DNA of 64,000 nucleotides from Pseudomonas antarctica (GTDB lineage Bacteria > Pseudomonadota > Gammaproteobacteria > Pseudomonadales > Pseudomonadaceae): contig NZ_CP015600.1 in assembly GCF_001647715.1 (NCBI RefSeq), forward strand, positions 3,348,001 to 3,412,000, in the 5' to 3' direction. Made by a program: the position numbers and the translations under genes. Shown piece after piece: positions 9,423 through 18,744 of the stretch (positions are counted from its first letter, which is position 1; every line of letters starts with the position of its first letter). Below the pieces are notes generated by a model. The model worked only from the letters and a program-made list of their open reading frames with translations. It had not been told where the DNA came from and did no database searches.

Positions 9423-11057
9423 ATGACTGACGTCAAACGGCTGCCCGTACTCGTATCCCTGCAACACATGTCCTTCCAGTTCGCCAATGGCGAGACCCTG
9501 CTGGAAGATTTGAACCTGTCGATTGATCACACGCCCACCGGGATTGTCGGCCGTAATGGTCGGGGCAAAAGTATCCTGGCGAAGTTGATCGCCGGGGCGC
9601 TGACGCCCTCCTTCGGCATGCTCGACCGTAAGGCCCGCGTGGCGTACGTCGCACAGAACCCGGTGGTTGAAGCGGGAGCAAGCGTCGCCTGTTTCACCCG
9701 CACCGCCGAGGCCCTGGCCGCGCTTGAGCGCATGGCCGGGGGCGCACCCCAGGCCGATGACCTCGAAGTGATCGACGATCGTTGGGACCTTGCCGAACGT
9801 CTGCGCGCAGCACTTGATAGCGCAGGTTTGCAAGCGCTCGGTTTTGACGCCCCGGCCGATCAGTTGAGTGGCGGCCAACAGGCCAGGGTCGCCGTGATAG
9901 GTGCGCTGCTGGCGGCGCCGGATTTGCTGGTGCTGGATGAGCCCACCAATCACCTCGACAGCGCCGGCCGCGAATGGCTGCTGAACATCCTGGGCGATTG
10001 GCGTGGTGGCCTGGTGGTGGTCAGCCATGATCGGCAGTTGCTCAATACCCTGGCGCGCATCATCGAGCTTTCGCCCCTCGGCGCACGGGTGTACGGCGGC
10101 AATTATGATGCCTATCGCCGGCAACGCGACACCGAACAACAGGCTGCGGTTGCCGCACTTGAGCACGCTCGCCTGGATCGCAGTCGCGAACGCAAGCGCC
10201 TGCAAAAGGATCACGACAGCCTGCAACGCAGTGCCGCCCACGCGCGCAAACACGCGGAGACCGCCAATGTCTCGCGGTTTACCAAGGCCCGCTGGAAAGG
10301 CGCTGCCAAAGAAATCGTCAGCACGGTCCGCAGCGCACATCACGCGTATAAAAACGAGCTCGATGGGCACGTGCGCGAAGCCTATGCGCGTGTTGTCGAT
10401 GAAAGCCCCACCCTGCTTGCACTGCCCGGCTCGGCCCTGCCCAACGGACGACACGTATTGACGCTGGAAAACGCCCAACTGCCATGGCTCGACCCACGGC
10501 AACCTTCGGCGTACGTCACGCTCGACCTGATGGGCCCGGTACGCGTGGCCGTGCGCGGCCCAAATGGGTGCGGCAAATCCACGCTGCTCAAACTGCTTGC
10601 GGGCCAATGGCCGGCGGTCAGCGGCGACTGTGCGGTGCACGTACCCTGTGCGTATATCGATCAACAGCTCGCGCTGTTGGACGATCAGCGTTGCATCGTG
10701 GAGCAGCTCAATCTACTCGATACTCCGCTGGCCGAAGCGCAACTGCGCACGCGCCTGGCCTTGCTGCAACTGGATGCTTTGCGCGTCACTCAACCCGTCG
10801 GCCGATTGAGTGGCGGTGAGCGTTTGAAGGCCTCGATGGCGATTGCCTTGTGGCGTGAAGTACCGGCCCAACTGCTGCTACTGGACGAGCCGACTAACCA
10901 TCTGGACCTGGAATCGGTGCTGGCTTTTGAACAGGCACTGCAAGGTTTTACTGGCGCAGTGGTCGCGGTGTCACACGACGAAGCGTTTGTGCAGGCGATT
11001 CGGCCAACCCATCACTTGATCTGGCAGCCAGCGGGATGGCGACTGGTGTGTGTCTGA
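9423..11057 (+). CDS. ABC-F family ATPase
   Basis: A 544-aa soluble protein with two ATP-binding cassettes and no membrane segment, as in ABC-F proteins that act on ribosomes. The first cassette has GRNGRGKS, LSGGQQARVAVIGALL and LLVLDEPTNHLD. The second has GPNGCGKST, LSGGERLKASMAIAL and LLLLDEPTNHLD. The linker (about 245-330) is strongly basic and helical, rich in R, K and H, as expected of the P-site tRNA interaction motif. The ATG at 9423 follows GGAGG by five bases, so the longer frame from 9384 is not used. Whether it is a translation factor or an antibiotic-protection protein cannot be told. Confidence 0.93.
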   Translation: MTDVKRLPVLVSLQHMSFQFANGETLLEDLNLSIDHTPTGIVGRNGRGKSILAKLIAGALTPSFGMLDRKARVAYVAQNPVVEAGASVACFTRTAEALAALERMAGGAPQADDLEVIDDRWDLAERLRAALDSAGLQALGFDAPADQLSGGQQARVAVIGALLAAPDLLVLDEPTNHLDSAGREWLLNILGDWRGGLVVVSHDRQLLNTLARIIELSPLGARVYGGNYDAYRRQRDTEQQAAVAALEHARLDRSRERKRLQKDHDSLQRSAAHARKHAETANVSRFTKARWKGAAKEIVSTVRSAHHAYKNELDGHVREAYARVVDESPTLLALPGSALPNGRHVLTLENAQLPWLDPRQPSAYVTLDLMGPVRVAVRGPNGCGKSTLLKLLAGQWPAVSGDCAVHVPCAYIDQQLALLDDQRCIVEQLNLLDTPLAEAQLRTRLALLQLDALRVTQPVGRLSGGERLKASMAIALWREVPAQLLLLDEPTNHLDLESVLAFEQALQGFTGAVVAVSHDEAFVQAIRPTHHLIWQPAGWRLVCV

Positions 11058-11126
11058 GGTCATTGCATGCGCAACCAAAGCGCACTACGGTGGTGGCCGA
11101 ATAATCTCACCGAGGAGCCCGGCCCC

Positions 11127-11831
11127 ATGCTGCCTTCATCCCACAGACCTTACGCCAATGCGGCGCTCGCCCATCGCCAACGCTGGCGCGGGCGGGTCGG
11201 TTTGATGCTGGTGGCCAGCCTTTCCGTGCTGGCAGGCATGACCGATGCGATTGGCTTTATGGCCAGCGGTGATTTTGTCTCGTTCATGAGCGGTAACACC
11301 ACGCGCCTGGCGGTGGCGATCAGCGCAGGTGACCTCGGCCTGACCGGGCGCTTGCTGTTGCTGGTGCTGGTGTTTGTGGTCGGCAACGCCTTGGGCGTGG
11401 TGATCAGCCGGCTCAGTCGGCGGCATGCACTACCGTTGCTGATGTGCATCGCCACCTTGTTGTGTGGCGCAGCCGTGTGGCCCTATGACGATGCCTTGCC
11501 TGCGCTGCTGGCAGCGATTACGGCCATGGGCATGCTCAATGCCGCGGTGGAAGAGGTCAACGGCCTGCCGGTAGGCCTGACGTATGTGACCGGTGCGCTG
11601 TCACGTTTTGGGCGCGGGCTCGGGCGCTGGATGCTCGGGGAGCGACGCAACGGTTGGCGGGTGCAACTGGTGCCGTGGGCCGGGATGTTTGTGGGCGCGG
11701 TGATCGGCGCGGTGCTGGAGCATCAGCTTGGCCTCAAGGCGCTGCTGGTCAGTGGCGCATTGGCCGCCTTGCTGGGGTTGGTGTCGCTGAAGATTCCTCG
11801 GCGCTGGCACCTGGGCTACATGCCACGCTAA
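11127..11831 (+). CDS. YoaK / DUF1275 family membrane protein
   Basis: A 234-aa inner-membrane protein with six or so hydrophobic helices. The family signature near the N-terminus is clear: SVLAGMTDAIGFMASGDFVSFMSGNTTRLA. Later come NGLPVGLTYVTGALSRFGRGL and a final helix pair. DUF1275/YoaK proteins are of unknown function, possibly transport. The ATG at 11127 has GAGGAG about nine bases upstream. The track to 11067 would add 20 unlikely residues. Confidence 0.88.
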   Translation: MLPSSHRPYANAALAHRQRWRGRVGLMLVASLSVLAGMTDAIGFMASGDFVSFMSGNTTRLAVAISAGDLGLTGRLLLLVLVFVVGNALGVVISRLSRRHALPLLMCIATLLCGAAVWPYDDALPALLAAITAMGMLNAAVEEVNGLPVGLTYVTGALSRFGRGLGRWMLGERRNGWRVQLVPWAGMFVGAVIGAVLEHQLGLKALLVSGALAALLGLVSLKIPRRWHLGYMPR

Positions 11832-11975
11832 GAAGAAAGGAGGCCCGCCCGACGTTTCGGCCTCGACATCCGTGTACTGGTAAAGAGCTATCACGTCGAG
11901 CGAGCGGAAAGAATGATAAGCCAATGCCTGCCAGCTGTCCCGCCGGGCATTTCCGAATATCACTAAGGCAAAGGA

Positions 11976-12329
11976 TTACAGACAGGTTGCGAGTGCAGCC
12001 AAACGGCGTTTAGCCGGCATCGAGTCCTGGGCCGCGTAGTAGTTCACGCTGGAACCCGCGCCCGCGGCGCGCACGTCGACAAAATAATCGCCGCCGGTGG
12101 TGTAGACGGTAAAACCACCTGCCTCAAGAGGTTCCTTGAAGCCCCCGGCGTCTACGCCAAATACCGCTTCGTCCTGCCAGCCGAACTGAATGCATTGGGC
12201 AACTACCAGCGTGGCCTTGTCCGACGCCAGGGTCTTGTAAGGCTGACCTGCGCGCGCGTCTTTCATCTTCGAGCCCGCGCAACCGGACAGTGCAGCCACT
12301 ACCAATGCGCCAATTACCACCTTGTGCAT
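11976..12329 (-). CDS. small lipoprotein
   Basis: A 117-aa predicted lipoprotein. The N-terminus MHKVVIGALVVAALSGC ends in a lipobox with C17 as the lipidation site. The mature part has no domain I recognise; it includes QCIQFGWQDEAVFGVD and a beta-like GGFTVYTTGGDYFVDVRA, with three further cysteines. The ATG at 12329 follows GGAGGC on the minus strand. The longer frame to 12365 adds 12 residues before the signal peptide and is rejected. It lies between convergent and divergent neighbours and is probably monocistronic. Confidence 0.82.
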   Translation of the reverse strand: MHKVVIGALVVAALSGCAGSKMKDARAGQPYKTLASDKATLVVAQCIQFGWQDEAVFGVDAGGFKEPLEAGGFTVYTTGGDYFVDVRAAGAGSSVNYYAAQDSMPAKRRLAALATCL

Positions 12330-12438
12330 GCCATCGCCTCCTTGTAAAAAATGCGACTCTACCATTAGCCAGCGACACCCAAGGATTATTCAGTCACCCT
12401 GTCGCCTACTTGCAACCTCGCTTCTACCTGGAAACCCG

Positions 12439-12696
12439 ATGACCCCCAACGCCGAGCGCTACAACCCTTCCACCGACTACGCCGACAAGCTGGTCAGCCG
12501 CATTGGCCAGACACCCGCGTGGATCGCCAAGCGTATCGGCGTCACGGACAAGCGCATCCGCTACATTCTCGATGGCGAGCGCACCGTCAAGGGCGAAAGC
12601 ACGCCGATCCAGATGACCTACACCGAGCAGTTCGCCCTGGAATGCCTGGCGGCTGAAGCGAAGGCCAAGAAGAAGCCGTTACCGGCCGCCGAATGA
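12439..12696 (+). CDS. small helix-turn-helix-like protein, 85 aa
   Basis: An 85-aa soluble protein whose middle part (LVSRIGQTPAWIAKRIGVTDKRIRYILDGERTV by position, residues about 19-51) reads like a helix-turn-helix of the phage-regulator/XRE kind. The tail is lysine-rich. The frame is open back to 12322, but the ATG at 12439 avoids overlap with the lipoprotein start and gives a compact protein. A clear terminator follows at 12769. Targets unknown. Confidence 0.7.
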   Translation: MTPNAERYNPSTDYADKLVSRIGQTPAWIAKRIGVTDKRIRYILDGERTVKGESTPIQMTYTEQFALECLAAEAKAKKKPLPAAE

Positions 12697-12768
12697 ATTT
12701 AGTTTCACTGTGAAGGGACACCACGACGCCTATAGTCAACAGGCTCATTTTTAAGAAGTCTCCCTTCT

Positions 12769-12793
12769 GCCCGCTCTCCCGCGGGCTTTTTTT
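12769..12793 (+). terminator. intrinsic terminator
   Basis: GCCCGC (12769-12774), a six-base loop, GCGGGC (12781-12786), then seven T residues. It ends the transcript of the small HTH gene and separates it from the convergent azlCD. Confidence 0.85.
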
Positions 12794-12803
12794 CGCCCCT
12801 GAT

Positions 12804-13115
12804 TCAGAGCCACCAGCGAAACAGATAGAACAACGCCATGCTCAGCAGCACGGTGATCAATACGCTGCGCGTCCAGAACATCAATGCCACTGCGCAGATG
12901 CCGGCCAGCAAGTAGGGGTTGGCCGGGCTCAGGTTGAGCGTGTGATCCGCGAGGAAAATGATCGGCCCGCAAATCGCCGTGAGCATGCCCGGCACCGCAA
13001 ACCCAAGAAACTCGCGCGCGCCGCGGTTGAGGCGTACCGGCAGGCGTGGCTCGATAAACAGGTAACGGTTGAGAAACACCACCAGGCCCATGGCCACGAT
13101 CATGATGTAGATCAT
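12804..13115 (-). CDS. azlD: AzlD family branched-chain amino acid exporter subunit
   Basis: A 103-aa membrane protein with three to four helices, including FLNRYLFIEPRLPVRL and FLGFAVPGMLTAICGPIIF. This is the small AzlD partner of the AzlC/BrnF exporter for branched-chain amino acids. The start at 13115 overlaps the azlC stop in an ATGA arrangement, so the two are translationally coupled. A much longer frame to 13244 lies inside azlC and is rejected. Confidence 0.92.
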   Translation of the reverse strand: MIYIMIVAMGLVVFLNRYLFIEPRLPVRLNRGAREFLGFAVPGMLTAICGPIIFLADHTLNLSPANPYLLAGICAVALMFWTRSVLITVLLSMALFYLFRWWL

Positions 13116-13807
13116 TTCAGCCCTACTCCCAGTCGTTTGCAGGCAAACCCTGCGCTCATCCCCAGCACGCCGGACACCACCACCGCCGACTCCCAGTGCA
13201 GGTAACTCAGCCATACCGAGCACAGCAGGGAAACTGCGACGCACACCACGGTGGGCAAGTCGCGCACTACGGGGGTGATCAACGCGATAAACGTCGCGGC
13301 GATTGAAAACTCCAGCCCCAATTGATCAAGGCCGGGAATGCTTTTGCCAAGCACAATGCCGGCCAGGGTAAACAGGTTCCAGATGATATAGAACGTCAGG
13401 CCAACGCCCAGGGCATACCAGCGGTTGAAGGTCTCACGGTCATAGTGGTTGACCAGGGCGAAGAACTCATCGGTCAGCAGAAACCCCAGGCTCATGCGCC
13501 AGCGAGTGTTAAGCGATGAGAGTGTCGGGCGCATGTGCATGCCATAGAGCAAATGCTGGGAAGTCAGCAGCAAGGTGGTCAGCACAATCGAAATCAGGCT
13601 GGCGCCACCCTTGACCATACCGATAGCCACCAACTGGGCTGCACCGGCGAAGACAATGGCGGACAAACCCTGGGCTTGCAGCGGGGTAAATTGCGCATCA
13701 ATGGCCATGGAGCCGGCCAGCAGCCCCCAAGGGGCACAGGCCAGGGACAGCGGAATAACGGCAATTGCGCCGCGTCCGAAGGCGTAATGAGGTAAGGCTG
13801 TAGGCAT
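13112..13807 (-). CDS. azlC: AzlC family branched-chain amino acid exporter
   Basis: A 231-aa membrane protein with several helices and the AzlC features IPLSLACAPWGLLAGSMA, QGLSAIVFAGAAQLVAIGMV, LLTSQHLLYGMHMRP and FLLTDEFFALVNHY. With AzlD it exports leucine, isoleucine and valine or analogues in related systems. azlD overlaps its 3' end by four bases. No regulator gene is next to it. Confidence 0.94.
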   Translation of the reverse strand: MPTALPHYAFGRGAIAVIPLSLACAPWGLLAGSMAIDAQFTPLQAQGLSAIVFAGAAQLVAIGMVKGGASLISIVLTTLLLTSQHLLYGMHMRPTLSSLNTRWRMSLGFLLTDEFFALVNHYDRETFNRWYALGVGLTFYIIWNLFTLAGIVLGKSIPGLDQLGLEFSIAATFIALITPVVRDLPTVVCVAVSLLCSVWLSYLHWESAVVVSGVLGMSAGFACKRLGVGLK

Positions 13808-13878
13808 GGAGACGGCTCATCGACAGACAGTCGACAAGCATGCCAGCGTCATACGGAGCTTGTCTTGAACGATCGTGC

Positions 13879-14094
13879 TCAGGCGAGCCTTACCGAGACC
13901 TGTTCAACCGAGTCGCGCGCTTCGCGCAGCTCGTAGGCATCCTGGTTTAGCCGGTGAATAGTATTGAGCAGCCGTTGGCGCAGCACTTCATCACTGAGTT
14001 TTTCGACGGCGCGCATCAGGTCAAACGCCGCGGTTTCGTTGTTATCCGCGACGGAATCGAGGGTCTTGCGCAGGTTGCGAGTGGCACGGGTCAC
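13879..14094 (-). CDS. small helical protein of unknown function, 71 aa
   Basis: A minus-strand frame spans 13879-14193. The most likely start is the GTG at 14094, which has AAGGAAG about seven bases upstream. It gives a 71-aa, highly charged, all-helical protein (TRATRNLRKTLDSVADNNET..., ending VEQVSVRLA). The longer version from a GTG at 14193 adds 33 residues without a good ribosome site. I do not recognise a family. It is divergent from arsR but nothing links it to arsenic. Confidence 0.6.
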   Translation of the reverse strand: MTRATRNLRKTLDSVADNNETAAFDLMRAVEKLSDEVLRQRLLNTIHRLNQDAYELREARDSVEQVSVRLA

Positions 14095-14211
14095 GCGGGT
14101 TCTTCCTTCATCAGTAATGGCTGGCACTTTAGGACATGCGTGTTTCAGTTTAATTTCAGTCAGTTGTGGCTGTTTTGCCGGCGGTTGATCCACATCAAAC
14201 GAATTCAGGAT

Positions 14212-14262
14212 TTGACCTACATATATGGCTATACGTATATTCGAATAATCATATATATAAAG
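14212..14262 (+). promoter_or_regulatory. ars promoter with AT-rich operator
   Basis: TTGACC at 14212 and TATATT at 14236 are separated by 18 bases, a fair sigma-70 promoter. Around the -10 lies a set of imperfect palindromes: TATACGTATA at 14230-14239, and ATATAT repeats at both ends (14220-14226 and 14251-14258). ArsR of this subfamily normally covers its own promoter. The exact operator is inference. Confidence 0.6.
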
Positions 14263-14271
14263 ATCTTGATC

Positions 14272-14628
14272 ATGTCTGACCTCCTCTCCCCGCCCACCCT
14301 GTTCAAATGCCTGGCCGATGCCACCCGCGCACGCTTGACGTTATTGATCCTGCGCGAGGGCGAACTTTGCGTGTGCGAACTGATCCATGCTCTGGACGAC
14401 AGTCAACCAAAAATCTCCCGCCACCTGGCGCAACTGCGCAGTTGTGGGTTGTTGCAGGACCGTCGCCAGGGCCAATGGGTCTATTACCGCATCAATCCGG
14501 CATTGCCCGCCTGGGTGACACAGGTGCTCGACACCACTTTGCAAGCCAACCAGCCATGGTTGCAAAACGACGCGCTGCGTCTGGATGCAATGGGCGACAG
14601 ACCACAACGCGCCAGCAATTGCTGCTGA
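14272..14628 (+). CDS. arsR: ArsR arsenite-responsive repressor
   Basis: A 118-aa winged-helix repressor. It releases DNA on binding As(III) or Sb(III). The metal-site motif ELCVCEL is present, followed by the recognition helix [30 protein letters not shown] (read by position, about 47-76). A CC pair is at the C-terminus. The ATG at 14272 lies just downstream of the promoter; the in-frame start at 13954 would cross that promoter. First gene of arsRBCH. Confidence 0.96.
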   Translation: MSDLLSPPTLFKCLADATRARLTLLILREGELCVCELIHALDDSQPKISRHLAQLRSCGLLQDRRQGQWVYYRINPALPAWVTQVLDTTLQANQPWLQNDALRLDAMGDRPQRASNCC

Positions 14629-14647
14629 GCCATCGGAGCGTTTACTC

Positions 14648-15931
14648 ATGCTTGTCGCAATTGCGATTTTTATCTTCACCATTGTCCTGGTCATCTGGCA
14701 GCCCAAGGGCCTTGGGGTGGGTTGGAGTGCAACAATGGGGGCGATCCTGGCCCTGGCGTGCGGGGTCATCAGCCTGTCTGACATTCCGGTGGTGTGGCAC
14801 ATCATCTGGAACGCTACCGGCACTTTTGTCGCGCTGATCATCATCAGCCTGTTACTCGATGAAGCCGGGTTCTTTGCCTGGACCGCGCTGCATGTGGCGC
14901 GTTGGGGCCGGGGGCGTGGTCGACGGCTGTTCGCCTACATGGTGCTGCTCGGCGCACTGGTCTCGGCACTCTTTGCCAACGACGGCGCGGCGCTGATCCT
15001 GACACCTATCGTGATGTCGATGCTGCTGGCGCTGCGCTTTTCCCCGGCGGCGACCCTGGCATTCGTCATGGGCGCCGGGTTTATTGCGGACACGGCGAGC
15101 TTGCCGTTGGTGGTATCGAACCTGGTGAACATCGTTTCGGCGGATTACTTCAAGATCGGTTTCAACGAATACGCCGCAGTCATGGTGCCAGTGAACCTCG
15201 TCAGTGTTGCCGCCACCCTGGCGGTGCTGCTGTGGTTTTTCCGCCGCGACATTCCCCAGGTCTACGACCCGGCCGACCTGGAAGAACCGGCCAGTGCCAT
15301 CCATGACCGCGCGACCTTTCGCGCCGGTTGGTGGGTACTGGGCATTTTGCTGGTCGGCTGTTTCGCCCTGGAGCCGCTGGGCATTCCCATCAGTGCGATT
15401 TCCGCCGTGTGCGCCGTATTGCTGCTGGTCATCGCCGCCAAAGGCCACAAGATTTCCACGCGCAAAGTGTTGAAAGGCGCGCCGTGGCAGATCGTGATCT
15501 TTTCTCTGGGCATGTACCTGGTGGTCTACGGCCTGCGCAACGCCGGCTTGACCACCTACCTGGCGACCTGGCTCGATACCTTCGCCACTTACGGCGTGTG
15601 GGGCGCGGCCATGGGCACCGGTGTGCTGACGGCCCTGTTGTCATCGGCGATGAACAACCTGCCGACGGTATTGATTGGTGCGCTGTCCATCGAGTCCAGC
15701 CATGCGGTCGGTGTGGTCAAGGACGCGATGATCTACGCCAACGTAATAGGCAGTGACCTGGGCCCGAAAATCACGCCCATCGGCAGCCTGGCGACGTTGC
15801 TGTGGCTGCATATCCTGGCGCGCAAAGGCATCACCATCACCTGGGGTTACTACTTCAAGGTCGGGATCGTGCTGACCTTGCCGGTGCTGTTGATCACCCT
15901 CGCCGCCCTCGCTTTGCGCCTGAGTATCTGA
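14648..15931 (+). CDS. arsB: ArsB arsenite efflux transporter
   Basis: A 427-aa inner-membrane arsenite/antimonite exporter of the ArsB/NhaD superfamily, with about 12 hydrophobic segments. Family stretches include [39 protein letters not shown] (here [17 protein letters not shown]), [17 protein letters not shown] and [14 protein letters not shown]. It works as a proton-coupled carrier or with ArsA, which is not present here. The ATG at 14648 follows CATCGGAGCG. arsC starts 13 bases after the stop. Confidence 0.96.
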   Translation: MLVAIAIFIFTIVLVIWQPKGLGVGWSATMGAILALACGVISLSDIPVVWHIIWNATGTFVALIIISLLLDEAGFFAWTALHVARWGRGRGRRLFAYMVLLGALVSALFANDGAALILTPIVMSMLLALRFSPAATLAFVMGAGFIADTASLPLVVSNLVNIVSADYFKIGFNEYAAVMVPVNLVSVAATLAVLLWFFRRDIPQVYDPADLEEPASAIHDRATFRAGWWVLGILLVGCFALEPLGIPISAISAVCAVLLLVIAAKGHKISTRKVLKGAPWQIVIFSLGMYLVVYGLRNAGLTTYLATWLDTFATYGVWGAAMGTGVLTALLSSAMNNLPTVLIGALSIESSHAVGVVKDAMIYANVIGSDLGPKITPIGSLATLLWLHILARKGITITWGYYFKVGIVLTLPVLLITLAALALRLSI

Positions 15932-15944
15932 AGGAGATGCCGAA

Positions 15945-16415
15945 ATGAAAGTCCTGTTCATGTGCACTGCGAACAGTTGTCGCAGCATCCTGTCCGAAGC
16001 GGTATTCAATCACTTGGCGCCGCAAGGCTTCGAGGCGATCAGCTCCGGCAGTTTCCCCAAGGGCCAGGTCCTGCCGCGCAGCCTGAGCGCGTTGCAGGCG
16101 GCGGGCATCAGCACCGAAGGTTTGTACAGCAAGGGCAATGATGCCTTTGAAGGCAGCCCGCCGGACCTGGTCATTACCGTGTGCGACAAGGCTGCCGGAG
16201 AGGCATGCCCGGTGTATTTCGGGCCGGCGCTGAAGGCGCACTGGGGGTTGGAAGATCCGTCCGATGTTCAGGGCGACGATGAACATCTCAACGCCGCGTT
16301 CAACGCAACGATGGACATCATCGCCACCCGCTGCCAGGCGTTTTTCGCCCTGCCCTTTGCCCGCCTGGGCCCTGTTGAACTGAAGGCTGAGCTCGACCGC
16401 ATCGCACGGTTGTAG
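15945..16415 (+). CDS. arsC: arsenate reductase, low-molecular-weight phosphatase type
   Basis: A 156-aa cytoplasmic enzyme that reduces arsenate to arsenite for export by ArsB. The LMW-phosphatase loop CTANSCRS holds nucleophile C7 and C12. C80 and C88 in TVCDKAAGEACP match the redox pair of thioredoxin-coupled ArsC (S. aureus pI258 type). It is thus not the glutaredoxin-linked E. coli R773 type. AAGGAGATG precedes the start. arsH follows after 12 bases. Confidence 0.95.
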   Translation: MKVLFMCTANSCRSILSEAVFNHLAPQGFEAISSGSFPKGQVLPRSLSALQAAGISTEGLYSKGNDAFEGSPPDLVITVCDKAAGEACPVYFGPALKAHWGLEDPSDVQGDDEHLNAAFNATMDIIATRCQAFFALPFARLGPVELKAELDRIARL

Positions 16416-16427
16416 CCGGAGAACCTG

Positions 16428-17114
16428 ATGACTATGCTGCCTAACCTCGACACAACCCTGTCAACACCCTTGCATACCGGGCCGACTCACCCGCCGCGCA
16501 TCCTGTTGCTTTACGGCTCCACCCGGCCGCGGTCGTTCAGCCGTTTGCTGGTGGAGGAAGCCGCGCGCCTGTTATGCCACTTCGGTGCCGACACTCGGAT
16601 TTTCAACCCGTCCGGGCTGCCTCTGCCTGATGATGCACCTAACGATCACCCCAAAGTCCAGGAGCTGTTGGACCTGATGCAATGGTCCGAAGGCCAGGTC
16701 TGGTGCTCCCCCGAACGTCACGGCTCGATGTCGGCAGTGTTCAAGGCGCAACTTGACTGGGTGCCGCTGGCGTTGGGTGCCGTGCGGCCCACCCAGGGCA
16801 AGACCTTGGCGGTGATGCAAGTGTCGGGCGGCTCGCAATCTTTCAACACCGTCAATCAACTGCGCGTGCTCGGACGTTGGATGCGCATGTTCACCATCCC
16901 CAATCAATCCTCGGTGCCCAAAGCATTCATGGAGTTCGACGACCAGGACCGCATGAAACCGTCGGCGCTTTACGACCGCGTCGTCGATGTGATGGAAGAA
17001 CTGGTGAAGTTCACCTTGTTACTGCGCGACCGCCCGGACCTGGTAGACCGTTACTCGGAGCGCAAGGAAAGCGCTGATGAGCTGTCGCAGCGGGTCAACC
17101 AACGGTCGATTTGA
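16428..17114 (+). CDS. arsH: ArsH organoarsenical oxidase / NADPH-FMN reductase
   Basis: A 228-aa flavodoxin-like protein. ArsH oxidises trivalent organoarsenicals and reduces quinones or azo dyes using NADPH and FMN. The flavin-binding motif [21 protein letters not shown] and the family stretches [17 protein letters not shown] and [21 protein letters not shown] are recognised by position (about 29, 91 and 131). GGAGAA precedes the ATG at 16428. Last gene of the ars operon. Confidence 0.95.
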   Translation: MTMLPNLDTTLSTPLHTGPTHPPRILLLYGSTRPRSFSRLLVEEAARLLCHFGADTRIFNPSGLPLPDDAPNDHPKVQELLDLMQWSEGQVWCSPERHGSMSAVFKAQLDWVPLALGAVRPTQGKTLAVMQVSGGSQSFNTVNQLRVLGRWMRMFTIPNQSSVPKAFMEFDDQDRMKPSALYDRVVDVMEELVKFTLLLRDRPDLVDRYSERKESADELSQRVNQRSI

Positions 17115-17159
17115 TCGACCCTGCCAGCGTATGCTCAAGCAAACCGCTTCCCGAGCTGA

Positions 17160-17954
17160 ATGATGAGCGCCATTCAACACGCCTGGCTGGGCAACTACGA
17201 AGTCAGCAGCACCACCTGCACCGGCCTGACCTTTGCCCGTCACAGCCATGATGAGTGCGTGATCGGCGTCAACCTTGTCGGTGAGGAAAAAGTCTGGCTC
17301 GATCGCCGGGAGTTCGAGGCCGGGCCGGGCACCATCACCTTGTACAACCCGGGTCAGATCCAGGGCGGCGGCGCGGCTGAGGGAGCACCTTGGCACTTTG
17401 TCAGCCTGTACGTCACCGCGGATCAACTGGCAGCTGACCTGGGGCTGTCGCACCTCGAATTTGATCGCTCGCTCTGCTTTCAACCTGACCTCGCGCAACG
17501 GGTGGCCGCGGCCGTGAAAGGCGCCTTGAGCAACGATACGTGGGTCCGTGAATTCAATGAGGAAGCCCTGGTGTTACGGTTGGGAGAAGTGGTCGGCGTC
17601 AGCGGTGTACGCTTGCCTGGCAGCACCAACACCGGCAACCGCATGATCGGTCGCGCCCAGGAATTGCTTGCCTCGCACCTGCATCAGTCACTGCCCCTGG
17701 ACGAGCTGGGCAATGAATTGGGACTGTCCAAATTCCATCTGTTGCGTGTCTTTCAAAAAGAAACCGGTATGAGCCCCAGGCAGTGGGCCATGCAACTGCG
17801 TACCTGCCGCGCCAAAGGACTGTTGCGCAACGGCATCTCGGCCAGTGACGTCGCCCATGGCCTGGGCTTTGCCGACCAAAGCCACCTCAATCGACACTTC
17901 CGCGCCGCCTATGGCATCACCCCTGGCCGCTATCAAAGCGTGTTGAAACGCTGA
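17160..17954 (+). CDS. AraC family transcriptional regulator
   Basis: A 264-aa regulator. The N-terminal cupin half (FARHSHDECVIGVNLVGEE, AGPGTITLYNPGQIQGG) senses a ligand. The C-terminal AraC DNA-binding domain has two helix-turn-helices (LPLDELGNELGLSKFHLLRVF and ASDVAHGLGFADQSHLNRHF). It is followed 73 bases later by a LysE-type exporter on the same strand. AraC/LysE pairs of this kind are common, with the regulator controlling the exporter. Two in-frame ATG codons are adjacent at 17160 and 17163. Confidence 0.9.
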   Translation: MMSAIQHAWLGNYEVSSTTCTGLTFARHSHDECVIGVNLVGEEKVWLDRREFEAGPGTITLYNPGQIQGGGAAEGAPWHFVSLYVTADQLAADLGLSHLEFDRSLCFQPDLAQRVAAAVKGALSNDTWVREFNEEALVLRLGEVVGVSGVRLPGSTNTGNRMIGRAQELLASHLHQSLPLDELGNELGLSKFHLLRVFQKETGMSPRQWAMQLRTCRAKGLLRNGISASDVAHGLGFADQSHLNRHFRAAYGITPGRYQSVLKR

Positions 17955-18027
17955 ACAGCGCAATCTGGTTCAAGACGCCTGCCTCGACAGACACCACACT
18001 GCCCGCCTCTTTTGAAGGAAAGCGGGC

Positions 18028-18639
18028 ATGTTGACGATCTTTTTTTACGCGCTGGTATTCGGGTTTGTGTTTTGCCTTTCTCCCGGTGCGGTGCTGGCAG
18101 AGACATTGCGCCGTGGCTTGCTCCACGGCTTTACGCCGGCCCTGCTGGTGCAGATCGGCTCACTGGTGGGCGATGCGGTGTGGGCGGTGATCGGCCTCAC
18201 CGGCATCGCCCTGCTGATTCAACATGATGCAGTGCGCGTGCCGCTGACCATCGTGTGCGCGCTGTACCTGGCCTGGCTGGGCGTGCGCAGCCTGATCGAT
18301 GCCTGGCATTTGCCCGAACCCAGTCACGCACCGGCCAGTTCCGGGCGCAATGCGCTGGCGGTGGGGGCGGCCATTTCCCTGGCTAACCCGAAGAACATTA
18401 TTTACTGGGGTGCGCTGGGCAGCGCTTTGTCCGGCATCGTCGGCGCCACGCCCAGCCACGGGCAAACCCTGATGTTTTTTGCAGGGTTCATGCTCGCGTC
18501 GGTGCTGTCATGCTTTCTGATTGCCGCGCTGGTCAACCTGCTGCGCAAGAACGCATCAGCGTTGTGGCAGCGCATCAGTTATGGCACGTGTGGTGGGGTA
18601 TTGATCTATCTGGCCGTACTGGCGGCACATGGCATATGA
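18028..18639 (+). CDS. LysE family amino acid exporter
   Basis: A 203-aa inner-membrane protein with six predicted helices. The LysE/RhtB motif near the N-terminus is FCLSPGAVLAETLRRGLLHGF, and a second is AISLANPKNIIYWGALG. Such proteins export amino acids or homoserine-like compounds; the substrate is unknown. GAAGGAAAG precedes the ATG. The regulator next to it (17160) is the probable controller. Confidence 0.92.
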   Translation: MLTIFFYALVFGFVFCLSPGAVLAETLRRGLLHGFTPALLVQIGSLVGDAVWAVIGLTGIALLIQHDAVRVPLTIVCALYLAWLGVRSLIDAWHLPEPSHAPASSGRNALAVGAAISLANPKNIIYWGALGSALSGIVGATPSHGQTLMFFAGFMLASVLSCFLIAALVNLLRKNASALWQRISYGTCGGVLIYLAVLAAHGI

Positions 18640-18673
18640 AGTTATATAGTGCGTAACTTCCGCCGCGGCTAAT

Positions 18674-18744
18674 CTGAATGAACTCTGAACACAGGGTATT
18701 TTAATTAATCATGCGTTGACATTTTGTAACCGTCTGAGTAGATT
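18674..18744 (+). promoter_or_regulatory. strong sigma-70 promoter with upstream direct repeat, mgtA leader
   Basis: TTGACA at 18716-18721 and TAGATT at 18739-18744 are 17 bases apart, a near-consensus promoter. Upstream, CTGAAT (18674) and CTGAAC (18685) form a direct repeat with an 11-base period. Its complement has the hexamer-N5-hexamer layout typical of PhoP boxes. PhoP control would suit a magnesium transporter, but the binding sequence is recalled, not proven. Confidence 0.55.

Noticed and set aside
8204..10664. Long minus-strand frames (8204-9487 and 9345-10664)
   Set aside because: They lie opposite topoisomerase IB and the ABC-F gene, whose catalytic motifs are clear, and have no motifs of their own.
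13112..13244. Extended N-terminus for AzlD
   Set aside because: The extra 43 residues are azlC read in another frame; the ATGA overlap gives the proper start.
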